64,000 nt of DNA from Luteibacter yeojuensis (GCF_011742875.1 NZ_JAAQTL010000001.1:2232001-2296000); one strand, 5' to 3'; counted from the stretch's first letter, positions 1 to 8,455 are shown. Numbers and translations are program-made. Notes: a model not told the origin generated them from the letters alone.

Positions 1-491
1 TTGGACATCATGTAATCCATGGCACCGCTTTCGAGGGCCGGCAATTCCTTCCGGGCATAGGCTGCCCTGACGGCCGACAGCATGTCCGACTTGGACTTTC
101 CCGCCATCGCCATTCCGGCACGCAGCTTGTAGATAGGCACGATGGAACGCGCGGCCTGCGGATTCAGGCAATCGGCCGCCCTGATCTTCGGATTCCAGAA
201 TTCCGGCCAGTCGAAGGGCCCCGTCCAGCTTCTGGCCACCACACAGACGAATCCGTTCGTGCCTTCGGCCGCCGTCTCGTAGCCTTTCCGCCCGAGGACG
301 AGAACCGTCGCGTCGCGGGAGATGGATGCCGGCGCCGCGCTTCGCGCCAGGGCAATTTCGGCGTCCCGGTCCGCCATGAGGTACTGGTCTATCGGCGCCA
401 TCTTCGGATAAGGCGAGTCTTTCGACATCGCTTGCTGGGACATACCAAAGATGGCGAGCAGGATCAGGTTCGCGAGGCGCCTCCGGATCAT
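1..491 (-). CDS. Hypothetical secreted protein, 3'-truncated by window edge
   Basis: The reverse strand is open from an ATG at 491 to the window edge without a stop, so the C-terminus is missing. The predicted protein begins MIRRRLANLILLAIFG and has a short basic stretch, a hydrophobic segment and a likely cleavage near residue 22, which fits a secreted or periplasmic protein. About 163 residues are visible, with two cysteines near residues 82 and 107 that could pair. I do not recognise a family. Its start lies only 3 bases after the stop of the YCII-domain gene, so the two are probably co-transcribed. Confidence 0.7.
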   Translation of the reverse strand, partial: MIRRRLANLILLAIFGMSQQAMSKDSPYPKMAPIDQYLMADRDAEIALARSAAPASISRDATVLVLGRKGYETAAEGTNGFVCVVARSWTGPFDWPEFWNPKIRAADCLNPQAARSIVPIYKLRAGMAMAGKSKSDMLSAVRAAYARKELPALESGAMDYMMS

Positions 492-494
492 GGG

Positions 495-842
495 TCAGTC
501 TCCCGCCGGCATGAAGAAGATTTCACGGATCTCAACCTGCCCCCGGGTGGCGCTGGCACCCTTGCGCGCCCAGGCCACGGCCTCGTCCATGTTGGCGCAT
601 TCGAGTATCCAGAAGCCGCCGATGTGCTCCTTGGCCTCGAGGTACGGCCCGTCGGTGACGAACACTTCGCCGTCGGCTTGCGTGCGCAGGGATTTCGCCG
701 CCCCAAGGCCGCAGGCGAACTTCCTGACGCCCGCGTCGATCATCTCCTTGTTGAGCGCATGGATGTCGCGGCCCACCGATTCGTCCATCGTGGAGGGATC
801 GAAATCGTCGGGGAGGTAACCTGCAACGAGATACTGAGGCAT
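495..842 (-). CDS. YCII-related (DGPF domain) protein
   Basis: A 115-residue protein starting MPQYLVAGYLPDDFD. It carries the typical YCII/DGPF pattern: a ferredoxin-like fold with the core VTDGPYLEAKEHIGGFWILE (around residues 62-81), then an alternating strand and helix ending in an EIREIF-like strand. Proteins of this family are small and dimeric. Many are encoded beside ECF sigma factors, but the function is mostly unknown. I chose the second of two adjacent ATG codons (845 and 842) because AGGAG then sits 6 bases upstream. A much longer open frame upstream is non-coding extension. It is probably the first gene of a two-gene unit with the secreted protein downstream. Confidence 0.85.
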   Translation of the reverse strand: MPQYLVAGYLPDDFDPSTMDESVGRDIHALNKEMIDAGVRKFACGLGAAKSLRTQADGEVFVTDGPYLEAKEHIGGFWILECANMDEAVAWARKGASATRGQVEIREIFFMPAGD

Positions 843-954
843 CATCTTCTCCTGGGGTGGATTCCGGCGGGCAACTGCCTGCCTTACTACCACGTCGAAC
901 GGCGGGGCCGGATTTCGACAGGTCATCCAGATATTTTTGGCAGGGGGACATCCG

Positions 955-2271
955 ATGCGGCGTGCGAGGCTACTGGCATTTCTTGGCCTGGTGACGGCTT
1001 CGATAACCATGAGCGGTCCGGCCCCGGCCAATCCCGCCGATACCGGGCACCTTACCCTGGCTCGCTCGACCGCGCCGTTGAACGGCCCATGGCGGTTTCA
1101 CCTCGGCGACGACCCCCGATGGTCCTCACCGGCTTACGACGATAGCGCCTGGGAGACGGTGGACCTCACGCCCGCCCCGGGTGCGCATGACGGCGACGTG
1201 GGACTGCCGGGCTACGTACCCGGCTGGAGCCGTCGGGGCCATGCCGGTTACACCGGTTACGCGTGGTACCGGACGATCGTCAGCGTCGACAGCACCGCGG
1301 AGGCGTCGCTCGCCCTGACGGGACCAACCCTGGTCGACTCGACTTATCAGCTCTACGTCGATGGGAAACTCCTCGGAGGATCGGGCGATTTCACCGGCGC
1401 GATACCCACGGTGTTCGGTGTGCGGCCAGCCGTCTTTCCTCTCCCGGCGGCATCGTCGGCGACCACGAGAACCTACGTCATCGCATTCCGGGTCTGGATG
1501 GACCCCATCGATGCCGGCGTGGACAACGGCGGCATCCATGTCGCGCCGACGATCGGCGATGCCGCAAGCATCGACGTGCTGCACCAGGCACAATGGCTGA
1601 AGACGTTCAACGGTTACGTGGCGGATGCGGTCGAACCGCTCGCCTTCGTCCTTCTTGCGTGCATGGCCCTTGCCGTGTCCTACCGCTGGCTGGCCGCCGC
1701 GCTGGTTCTGCTCGCGCTTCTTCGCATCAACCAGGTGTTGTTCGCGTGGACGGATTTCTTTCCCCTGCGTTGGTACGACATCGCGACGGCGGTAGTGCTC
1801 AAGCCGCTCAACCTCGCGGCATGGGCGCTGGCGTGGCGAGAGTGGTTCCAGGTGAAGCGTTACCCGTGGCTCGGCCGTACCGTCTGGGCACTTGCCGCGG
1901 TCTATCTCGTCTTCGCATGGCTCGGCCGCCCGTGGTTTCCTCCGGCATCGGGCGACGGCTTCAAAGGCTTCGCGAACATGATCGTCGAAGGCGTGCGGTG
2001 GGCTTATGTCGCCATCTATCTCTGGATCGTCGGAACAGGCGCGCTCCGGTCGGGGAAACCATCCGCCTGGCTGACGACGCTGGCCGCGATCCTGGTGGGC
2101 ATAGGCCTCTTCGCGACGGAACTCAATGTGCTGGGCATCCCAGGCATCTGGTTCCCTTATGGCGTCGGCGTGGCCCGCGGCCAGTATGCGTACGCGGGCT
2201 TCATCGTCGTCCTGTTCCTGCTGATCCTGCTGCGCTTCCGATATCTCCTGGTCCGCGATAACTCGCGATAG
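955..2271 (+). CDS. Membrane protein with sugar-binding-like N-terminal domain and seven TM segments (7TMR-DISM-like)
   Basis: A 438-residue protein. Residues 1-25 are a signal peptide. Residues about 35-200 resemble the jelly-roll domain of glycoside hydrolase family 2 (GPWRFHLGDD, DDSAWETVDL, a YAWYRTI strand and an LYVDGKLLG motif). From about residue 225 there are seven hydrophobic segments, and the protein ends a few residues after the last one (RFRYLLVRDNSR). This matches the 7TMR-DISM layout, in which an extracellular carbohydrate-binding-like domain feeds seven helices, but no GGDEF, kinase or other output domain follows. An ATG at 955 with AGGGGGA upstream is preferred over a TTG at 937. 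Ligand and signalling partner are not visible in the sequence. Confidence 0.75.
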   Translation: MRRARLLAFLGLVTASITMSGPAPANPADTGHLTLARSTAPLNGPWRFHLGDDPRWSSPAYDDSAWETVDLTPAPGAHDGDVGLPGYVPGWSRRGHAGYTGYAWYRTIVSVDSTAEASLALTGPTLVDSTYQLYVDGKLLGGSGDFTGAIPTVFGVRPAVFPLPAASSATTRTYVIAFRVWMDPIDAGVDNGGIHVAPTIGDAASIDVLHQAQWLKTFNGYVADAVEPLAFVLLACMALAVSYRWLAAALVLLALLRINQVLFAWTDFFPLRWYDIATAVVLKPLNLAAWALAWREWFQVKRYPWLGRTVWALAAVYLVFAWLGRPWFPPASGDGFKGFANMIVEGVRWAYVAIYLWIVGTGALRSGKPSAWLTTLAAILVGIGLFATELNVLGIPGIWFPYGVGVARGQYAYAGFIVVLFLLILLRFRYLLVRDNSR

Positions 2272-2315
2272 CATGACCCGGCGCACATTCAGTACATGGC
2301 GACACGTCCGGCGGT

Positions 2316-2705
2316 CTACCTGGCGCGCTTCGCGGCGACCTTCCTGGGTGCCGTGTTGAGTTCGATCGCCGCACGGATCAGCGCCTTGAAGGCCCTGGCG
2401 TCGATCTTGCCGTCCTCCTCGATATCGATGGCGCGGCGCAGGTTGCCGTCGAGGCTCGCATTGAACAGGTTGGCCGGGTCCTTCAGGAAGGCGCCCTTGG
2501 CGAAGGTCAGCTTCACCTTCGCCTTATAGGTCTCGCCGGTGCAGATGATGCCGCCGTGCGACCACACGGGCGTGCCTCGCCACTTCAGTTCCTCGACGAC
2601 CTCGGGATCGGCTTCGTGGATGAGTTCGCGCACTCTCGCCAGGGTATCCCCACGCCAGTCGCCAAGATCGGCGATGCGCTGGTCGATCTCTTTCAATCTG
2701 CTCAT
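2316..2705 (-). CDS. DUF1801 (YdhG-like) domain protein
   Basis: A 129-residue cytosolic protein with the DUF1801/YdhG pattern: an N-terminal helix with RVRELIHEADPEVVEELKW, then a GTPVWSHGGIICTGETYK strand region (roughly residues 43-60), then KVKLTFAKGAFLKDP and a C-terminal helical part with IDARAFKALIRAAIE. The fold is frataxin-like and the biochemical role of the family is not established. It faces the 7TM gene tail to tail. The reverse strand past its start shows nothing coding. The C-terminus is basic (KVAAKRAR). Confidence 0.85.
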   Translation of the reverse strand: MSRLKEIDQRIADLGDWRGDTLARVRELIHEADPEVVEELKWRGTPVWSHGGIICTGETYKAKVKLTFAKGAFLKDPANLFNASLDGNLRRAIDIEEDGKIDARAFKALIRAAIELNTAPRKVAAKRAR

Positions 2706-2898
2706 GGTCCCCTCCCTTTCGAACCCGCCGACGATAGCATCCGACTATTCTCATATCCACGACGCCATCGTGTCGGAGCCTTGCAACTGGAACGCCGGCC
2801 ATGACGGGCATTCGCTTGACCGGCGTGGGCACGGATGCAACGGTCCGCCGCCCCGGGGGACTGCCGGGATGTCATGCCTGTCGACACATTGGAGAACC

Positions 2899-3354
2899 AT
2901 GAGATCGCTCATCGCCGGATCGACCATCGCCGCCTTCGCCCTGCTTTCGGCACAAGCCCACGCGGAAACGGCTTATTTCTCTTTCGTCTCGCCCACCGTA
3001 AGCCAACCCGGCATCCACGAATTCGTCTTCGGCGCGACCGATCCGCAGACCATCGCCCGGCTTCGCGACGTCGTGACCAACGCCGGCACGCTACCCGCCC
3101 GTCTCGATCGCGTGCGCGGCGTCATCACAACCGAACGCAGGGCCTATAACCAGGACTGGCCCTTTCACTTTGTCCCATCGACCGTCCGCTTCACCGAGGG
3201 CCTGGATGCCGAAGCCTGCGACGCCACGCCTTTCGAAATCGAGAGCAACCTGCATCTCGTAGGTGGGTCCTACCTGCCGCGGAACGAGTGGTGCCCCTAT
3301 TCCATGCGGCTGGTGCGCGAAGTTTCCGTCGCGAACCCCGAGACCCAGGAGTGA
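2899..3354 (+). CDS. Secreted BP74-like domain protein
   Basis: A 151-residue protein with a signal peptide (residues 1-22, cleavage after AHA) and a single domain. It resembles the N-terminal domain of Dictyostelium BP74 and its bacterial relatives: FVFGATDPQTIARLRD, RVRGVITTERRAYN, FHFVPSTVRF, EACDATPFEIE and the hallmark EWCPYSMRLVREV near the C-terminus. Bacterial members are usually small secreted proteins of unknown role, some fused to peptidases. GGAGAACC precedes the ATG at 2899. The stop codon overlaps the possible GTG start of the serine protease (GTGA at 3351-3354), and no other protease start is convincing. The two may be one split precursor, as discussed in the findings. Confidence 0.75.
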   Translation: MRSLIAGSTIAAFALLSAQAHAETAYFSFVSPTVSQPGIHEFVFGATDPQTIARLRDVVTNAGTLPARLDRVRGVITTERRAYNQDWPFHFVPSTVRFTEGLDAEACDATPFEIESNLHLVGGSYLPRNEWCPYSMRLVREVSVANPETQE

Positions 3355-4784
3355 CCCCGGGTTTCGTCCTTGCTTCCCTGCTCTTCTCCACCGATCCCGG
3401 TGCCGGCAGGTTCGCTCCCGTCGGCCAGTTGCGCACGGGCGACGGAAGCTACCACTGCACCGCGAGCGTCATCGCGGGACACGGGACGCCGGTACCGACG
3501 CGCCCCGCACTGATCCTTACCGCGGGACACTGCGTCGAGGAGTCCGACGACAACGCCGTCATCGTCGACCGTCCCGCCGATCCTTCATGGACGTTCACCC
3601 CGGCATATTTCATCGATACCCAGCCGGAGCATGTCGCACACAGGGTCGGCCGCGTGGTGTACGCCACGATGAAAGAGGTGGACCTTGCCGTCATGGAGCT
3701 GACCGCGACGTACGGCGAACTCGCCGCGCTCGGCATACACCCGTTGCGCCTGGGCTCCGGCGACATCGCCACCGGAACACCTGTCGAACTTGTGCATGTG
3801 CCGGTCATCGACGTTCCGGAAGACCAGCAATTCCTCCGACATTCCTCCTGCCACGCCGGCCTCCGTCGATCGATCGTCGAGGGTGGCCATCCATGGCGCT
3901 GGACATCCGCCCTGCAAAACGACTGTCGGGGCGTGGCAGGCGGCACCTCCGGTGCTCCGGTGTTCCTGCAAGGAGCGACCGAAATCGTCGGCATCCTCAA
4001 CACCACGGTCGCGCCGGGATACCTGGGTTGCGGGCTTGGCCGCCCCTGCGAACTGCATGATGACAACCTGCTCACCCCGCGCGAAGAAACGAGTTACGCC
4101 ATCCCCATCGAGCGGATTGCTCGGGCGTTGCGCGACGATGGCAGTCTGGACATCAGCCGTCTCGACGACGGACGAGGGGTTGGGCTGACGCGCACGCTCC
4201 CTTACTGGACATCCCAGCGACTCGAACACGTCGACGGAGAAGACATACCGGCCCGGTGGAACCTCCGCATAGAAGACGGATTCAGTCTCGTGCGCTACAA
4301 GACGGGGCCGGCGAACGCAGTCGACTGCGCGGATATCGCCGGATACTCCGACCCACAAACCGTCGAAAGCCAGCCATTGCGCGGCCGCCTGCTGCCTCCG
4401 CAGGATGGCATCTATGCCGCGTGCGTTATCGGTGGAAGCACCAGCGGCGTGTGGCAATCACCGGCACATGCCACCGTTCGCCTTCGGCAGATCGATAACA
4501 CGCCGCCGACCGCCAGGCCACCTATCCAGACCCGTGTCATCGGCGAGCAAACCGAGGTAAGACCCGGCTTCGCCCTCTGGGAACTGGTCGATCTGTTTGT
4601 GAAATATGGGCCGGCCGCGCAGATCGATTGCGGGCAGCCGGAAGGTTACGTGCAGGACATCCGGACCCGGTGGTATCCGGCGGACGAAACCCAGCCGTGG
4701 CGGCTCTGCGCCTATGGCGTCGACGAGGCAGGCAATCGCGGGCCGCCGGCGGCTTACGAGTCCCACCGCACAAGAGTCCGATAA
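3351..4784 (+). CDS. Trypsin-like serine protease with two C-terminal Cys-containing repeats
   Basis: A frame of 477 codons from a GTG at 3351. The chymotrypsin-fold triad is clear: His in LILTAGHC (around residue 60), Asp in EVDLAVMEL (around 111) and Ser in AGGTSGAPVF (around 202). After the protease domain come two similar modules of about 75 residues, around 320-385 and 420-470, each with a DC..(A/P)xGY start and an AAC or RLCAYG end, probably Ig-like. The cysteines suggest export, but this frame has no signal peptide and no ATG. The only credible start overlaps the stop of the secreted BP74-like gene with AGGA directly adjacent. The protein may therefore be made by coupling, or the pair may derive from one frameshifted secreted precursor. 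Confidence 0.7.
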   Translation: MTPGFVLASLLFSTDPGAGRFAPVGQLRTGDGSYHCTASVIAGHGTPVPTRPALILTAGHCVEESDDNAVIVDRPADPSWTFTPAYFIDTQPEHVAHRVGRVVYATMKEVDLAVMELTATYGELAALGIHPLRLGSGDIATGTPVELVHVPVIDVPEDQQFLRHSSCHAGLRRSIVEGGHPWRWTSALQNDCRGVAGGTSGAPVFLQGATEIVGILNTTVAPGYLGCGLGRPCELHDDNLLTPREETSYAIPIERIARALRDDGSLDISRLDDGRGVGLTRTLPYWTSQRLEHVDGEDIPARWNLRIEDGFSLVRYKTGPANAVDCADIAGYSDPQTVESQPLRGRLLPPQDGIYAACVIGGSTSGVWQSPAHATVRLRQIDNTPPTARPPIQTRVIGEQTEVRPGFALWELVDLFVKYGPAAQIDCGQPEGYVQDIRTRWYPADETQPWRLCAYGVDEAGNRGPPAAYESHRTRVR

Positions 4785-4802
4785 CGCGCGCGACGCGCTG
4801 CG

Positions 4803-5690
4803 CTACGGTGCGCCCTTCCCGCAACGCGGCGGCCAGTCCTCCTCGCCGTCGCGATGCCAGACGAAGAATTCGCCCGATCGCGGCTCGCCCGTATCCCGCG
4901 AGAACAGCAGCGACTTTCCGCTGGGTGAAAACACGGCGCCGATCTCCGAGCCGTTGACGTTGATGTCCGGCCCAAGCTTCGAACGCGGCGACCAGCCGTC
5001 CCCCGCCCGGTGGGATTCCACATAGCCGTCGCTGGTCTCGACGATCAGGGACGATCCATCGGGCGAAGGCAGCGCCTCGTACTCGTCACCCGCCGTATTG
5101 AGGTTGGGACCGGCGTTCTCGACCGTCCACTTGCCGGAAGCGTCCTCGCGTGCACGCCAGATATCGGTTTTCCCGACGCCACCCGGGCGGTTCGAACCGA
5201 AGTACAGCCAGCCGTCGGATGCCAGTCGCGGAAACCATTCGGCTTCATCGGAGTTGACCGGTGCCGGCAATCTCACGGGCTTCCCCCAGTGGCCGTTCGC
5301 GGTGCGGTCCACCCGCCAGATATCGAGGTCCTTGCTCTTCATGCCGCCCGTGGCGCGGGAGGAGATGTAATACAGGTGCGCTCCGTCCGGGGTGAACCAT
5401 GGATCGGCCTCGAGCCCCTTGCCGGCGAACGACGGCGGTTCGGGCTTCGACCAGTGCTTGCCCTCGCAATGCGAGGTCAGGAGGCGCCAACCGGCGAACG
5501 ACTTGTCGCTGCGCACGAAATACATGTCGCCACCGCGGGGATCGAACGCGGCGTGCGACTCGAAGAGTTCGCTGGACACGCCTTCCGGCCGCCAGGGAGC
5601 GACGGCAGCGCTCGCCGTGCTCCGGGCCACCGCCACCGCGGTAAGCGAAAAACCGAGGGCGAGAAGTGCGAGCGTGCCCTGTCGAAGCAT
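4803..5690 (-). CDS. Secreted TolB/PD40-type beta-propeller protein
   Basis: A 295-residue protein with an N-terminal signal peptide (MLRQGTLALLALGFSLTAVA). It is followed by a series of PD40 (WD40-like) blades: DPRGGDMYFVRS, TPDGAHLYYISS, ASDGWLYFGSNR, SPDGSSLIVET and SPSGKSLLFSRD, spaced about 45-50 residues apart. Such five- or six-bladed propellers usually act as periplasmic binding or scaffold domains, and the specific role is unknown. The start has GAGGAAAGG upstream. It begins only 10 bases after the stop of the Tat-exported threonine-aldolase-like gene, so both are likely on one transcript and both products are exported. Confidence 0.8.
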   Translation of the reverse strand: MLRQGTLALLALGFSLTAVAVARSTASAAVAPWRPEGVSSELFESHAAFDPRGGDMYFVRSDKSFAGWRLLTSHCEGKHWSKPEPPSFAGKGLEADPWFTPDGAHLYYISSRATGGMKSKDLDIWRVDRTANGHWGKPVRLPAPVNSDEAEWFPRLASDGWLYFGSNRPGGVGKTDIWRAREDASGKWTVENAGPNLNTAGDEYEALPSPDGSSLIVETSDGYVESHRAGDGWSPRSKLGPDINVNGSEIGAVFSPSGKSLLFSRDTGEPRSGEFFVWHRDGEEDWPPRCGKGAP

Positions 5691-5700
5691 GATCCTTTCC

Positions 5701-6867
5701 TCAGGCCGATGTCGGTGGGGCGAACGCCGCCGCGATGGTCGCGACCGGTTTGCGCAGGAGCGTTTCGTTGAAGGTCAGCGGCAGACGGCCGTCGATGACG
5801 TCGCCGGTCACGACGTCGATCTTCGACAGACGCTCCTTCAGTCCCGTGGCGACGCGCTCGTCGAGCCTGAGGAAAGCGATGTTGGTGCCGTTCGGCACAC
5901 GGTGCACCTCGATGCCCGGCACGGCTGCGAGCATGTCCAGCAGTTTTTCGCCTTCCTCGCGGACACGCGCGAACCGCCGATCGAAACCGTCGAGGGTATT
6001 CGACGCGATGGCGGCGGCCATCCAGCCGTGGAAGATCGCACCGCCGAAGACATGGCGCGCCTGCCGCGCTTTCGCCACGAAGTCCTTGCCGCCCGCCAGC
6101 ATGGCCCCGAACGGCGCACCCAGGTATTTATAGAGGGAGACGTACACCGAATCGAACGGCGCACAGTAGCGCTTCACGTCGAAATCCTTGCTGCCGTACA
6201 TCAGCAGCAGCCGCGCACCGTCCAGGTGCATGCCGGCCCCCTTGCTCCGGGCCAGTTCGCCGATCCTCGACACGGTTTCCTGCGACACCGCCGCGCCGTC
6301 GAGGCGACGTACCGGGCTTTCGATGGACACCGCGCCCACCTCGATCGGATAGGGTTTCTCCTCGCTCTGCGAAAAGGCCGCGGCGATGCCGTCGTACAAG
6401 GCATCCGAGGCGCCGCCTTCGACGGGTACCGGGTTGATCGAATTCATCACGGCCACGGCGTCGGCTTCGTCGCGGTAGACGTGGCTCTCCTTCTGCAGCA
6501 GCACCCGCGAATGGCCCTTGCTCAACAGGCGGATGGCGATCTGGTTCGCCATGGTACCGGTCGGCATGAAGGCGGCATCCTCCTTGCCGAGCAAGGCGGC
6601 GAATGTCGCTTCGAGCGATGCCACCGCGCCGTCCGCAAGGTAGACGTCGCCGATGCCGTGGCCGTCGCCCACGATCCGCGCCAGCTGCGCCGGATAGGCG
6701 CCGGGCTTCGTGAACAGGCTGTCGCCCCTGAGCGCGACGACCCGGTCCGGGGGCGGCTGGCCTGGCGAACGGGCTGCCGCGGCGGCCGGGGCCCATGGCA
6801 TGCCCGCGGCAGCCAGCGAAAGTGCGCCCACCGGGACGGCCTGCACGAACTGGCGACGACTGACCAT
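5701..6867 (-). CDS. Threonine aldolase-like PLP enzyme with Tat signal
   Basis: A 388-residue protein of the beta-eliminating lyase / low-specificity threonine aldolase family. Catalytic features are present: PTGTMANQ (phosphate and ring contacts, around 102-109), SHVYRDE (around 128-134), the cofactor-pyridine Asp in HLDGARL (D216), and a candidate Schiff-base Lys in SLYKYLGAPFG (K247). The family retro-aldol cleaves beta-hydroxy amino acids. The N-terminus, MVSRRQFVQAVPVGALSLAA, is a classic twin-arginine signal, so a cofactor-loaded folded enzyme is probably exported to the periplasm, which is unusual for this family. GGAGG precedes the ATG at 6867. A long in-frame extension upstream is not coding. 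It is followed by the propeller gene in the same unit. Confidence 0.85.
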   Translation of the reverse strand: MVSRRQFVQAVPVGALSLAAAGMPWAPAAAAARSPGQPPPDRVVALRGDSLFTKPGAYPAQLARIVGDGHGIGDVYLADGAVASLEATFAALLGKEDAAFMPTGTMANQIAIRLLSKGHSRVLLQKESHVYRDEADAVAVMNSINPVPVEGGASDALYDGIAAAFSQSEEKPYPIEVGAVSIESPVRRLDGAAVSQETVSRIGELARSKGAGMHLDGARLLLMYGSKDFDVKRYCAPFDSVYVSLYKYLGAPFGAMLAGGKDFVAKARQARHVFGGAIFHGWMAAAIASNTLDGFDRRFARVREEGEKLLDMLAAVPGIEVHRVPNGTNIAFLRLDERVATGLKERLSKIDVVTGDVIDGRLPLTFNETLLRKPVATIAAAFAPPTSA

Positions 6868-7014
6868 CCCATCCTCCCCCTTCGCGGCCCCGCGGCCGCC
6901 ATCGCCCAAGCCTCGCACGGGATCCGGCCCGACGCCTATGCCGGAAGCCCTGCAAGCTCCGGCCGCAGGCACTAGAATGCCCGCCCCGCCGCCGCCACGC
7001 CCTGCCGCCACCGC

Positions 7015-7842
7015 ATGCACATCGTCATCAACGAAGAACTCAAGGCTTACATCGATCCGCTCACCCCGGACGAGTACGAATCGCTCGAGCGCAGCCTGCT
7101 CGCCGAGGGTTGCCGCGATGCGCTGGTGCTCTGGGGCGACACGCTCGTGGACGGACACAACCGCTACGGGATCTGCCGCAAGCACGACATCCCCTTCAGG
7201 ACGGTCCAGAACGAGCGCTTCCAGTCCCTGGACGACGTGCACCTGTGGATGATCGAGCAGCACCTCGGCCGGCGCAGCGTCTCCGATTTCCAGCGCGGCG
7301 TGCTGGCCCTGCGCAAGCGCGAGATCCTGGCGGAGCGGCGCGCCCGCGCCGTCGAGGCCGAAGGCGGCGAGGCGGCGCCGGACGTGCCTTTCGACACCGA
7401 AGGCGCGCAACCGGTGCCAGCCAAGGCGCCCCGCCCCGCCGCGACGGAAAGCCGCAAGGAAATCGCCCGCGAGGCGCGGATAAGCAGCAACCAGGTCGGC
7501 ATGATCGAGAAGATCCGCAAGGAGGCTGCCCCGGAAGTGGTCGCCGCCGTGAAATCCGGCACCTTGTCGATCAGCGCGGCGGCCGCCGTCGCCACCCTGC
7601 CGGAAGAAGAACAGCGGGCCGCGGCAACCGCCGGCGACGCGCAGCTCAAGGAGGCGGCCAAGCGCGTCCGCGAATCGAAGCGCAAGCCGCGGGAGAAGCC
7701 CACCGACGAAGTGAAGGCCCTGCGCGAGCAGATCGCCGACCTGGAGGCCGAGAACCGCAACCTTCGCCGTGAAATCGAGTCCCTCCGCGTCCGGCTGGGC
7801 GAAGGCGCGCCCGAGGACGCCGACGAGGCCCTGGCGGAGTAA
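7015..7842 (+). CDS. ParB/Srx-fold N-terminal domain protein with C-terminal coiled coil
   Basis: A 275-residue cytosolic protein. Residues about 5-85 look like a ParB/sulfiredoxin-like nuclease-fold domain (LTPDEYESLERSLL, DALVLWGDTLVDGHNRYGIC, MIEQHLGRR). Residues about 140-190 form a helix-turn-helix-like segment (SRKEIAREARISSNQVGMIE, then SISAAAAVATLP). The C-terminus (around 215-268) is a strongly charged coiled coil. Comparable Xanthomonadales proteins are called plasmid replication/partition related, but no ParA or parS-like cluster lies beside this one. No clear ribosome-binding site precedes the ATG. A TAGAAT box at 6973-6978 could be its promoter -10. DNA binding is inferred from the fold only. 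Confidence 0.8.
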   Translation: MHIVINEELKAYIDPLTPDEYESLERSLLAEGCRDALVLWGDTLVDGHNRYGICRKHDIPFRTVQNERFQSLDDVHLWMIEQHLGRRSVSDFQRGVLALRKREILAERRARAVEAEGGEAAPDVPFDTEGAQPVPAKAPRPAATESRKEIAREARISSNQVGMIEKIRKEAAPEVVAAVKSGTLSISAAAAVATLPEEEQRAAATAGDAQLKEAAKRVRESKRKPREKPTDEVKALREQIADLEAENRNLRREIESLRVRLGEGAPEDADEALAE

Positions 7843-7942
7843 GGTGGGAAGCGGCCGGGAACTCACACGGGTGTCCGGCGATCCAAGTCCGGTACACCGG
7901 ACGCGCCCTCGAGCGTTCGAAGGCCAGAACCCGGAGCGCTCC

Positions 7943-8413
7943 ATGAAGACCATCCTCGCCCTCGCCGCCTTCCTCCTCGCCACGGCCGCCGTGGCCCAGG
8001 ACAAGCCGCTGAACCTCAAGCTGCCGCCGGACTACGTGCCGGCGCCGGCCACCACCGCAGCGGCGCCCGCCCCGACGGCCCCGATGGCGACCAAGAGCGG
8101 CGAGAGCGTGGCCGTCGTGCCGTCGCGGCCAAAGGACCCGCCGGGTACGTATTACGGCGACACCAGCGGTCGCATGGACGGCGTGGAGGTCGCGGACGAC
8201 GTTCCCCGCTGCGACGACGCCACCTACAACAAACCGCAGGTCCACGGCAGTGTCACTACCGGCGTCGTGAGCGCCAGCCACGGCCGTGGTGGCAGCTACC
8301 AGGCGGGCACGGTCAGCCTCAGCCAGGCGTTCGGCAGTTGCGACCATCCGACCGGCGGCGTGAGCATCTCGGTGGGCGGCGGCCAGGGGCATTTCGGCCG
8401 CGGTCGCTGGTGA
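7943..8413 (+). CDS. Hypothetical secreted protein
   Basis: A 156-residue protein with a clear signal peptide (MKTILALAAFLLATAAVAQ). It continues with a proline- and alanine-rich linker (around residues 35-55) and a C-terminal part rich in Gly, Ser and His (VTTGVVSASHGRGGSY, VSISVGGGQGHFGRGRW). Two cysteines (about residues 90 and 133) may pair. I recognise no family. The repeated short beta-like GxVS motifs suggest a small periplasmic or surface protein. GGAGCGCTCC lies before the ATG. It faces the methyltransferase gene tail to tail, with 42 bases between stops. Confidence 0.65.
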   Translation: MKTILALAAFLLATAAVAQDKPLNLKLPPDYVPAPATTAAAPAPTAPMATKSGESVAVVPSRPKDPPGTYYGDTSGRMDGVEVADDVPRCDDATYNKPQVHGSVTTGVVSASHGRGGSYQAGTVSLSQAFGSCDHPTGGVSISVGGGQGHFGRGRW

Positions 8414-8455
8414 ACCGAAAAGCGCGCGCGACAGGGGCACGTTCCCGGTAAGGGC

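Noticed and set aside
3288..3354. Programmed -1 frameshifting between the BP74-like and protease frames
   Set aside because: No X-XXY-YYZ slippery heptamer or following strong stem is visible, so a programmed event is not supported. A plain frameshift or coupling remains possible.
5392..6975. A forward frame opposite the threonine aldolase-like gene
   Set aside because: It is His/Arg-rich without domain features. The reverse strand encodes the conserved PLP enzyme.
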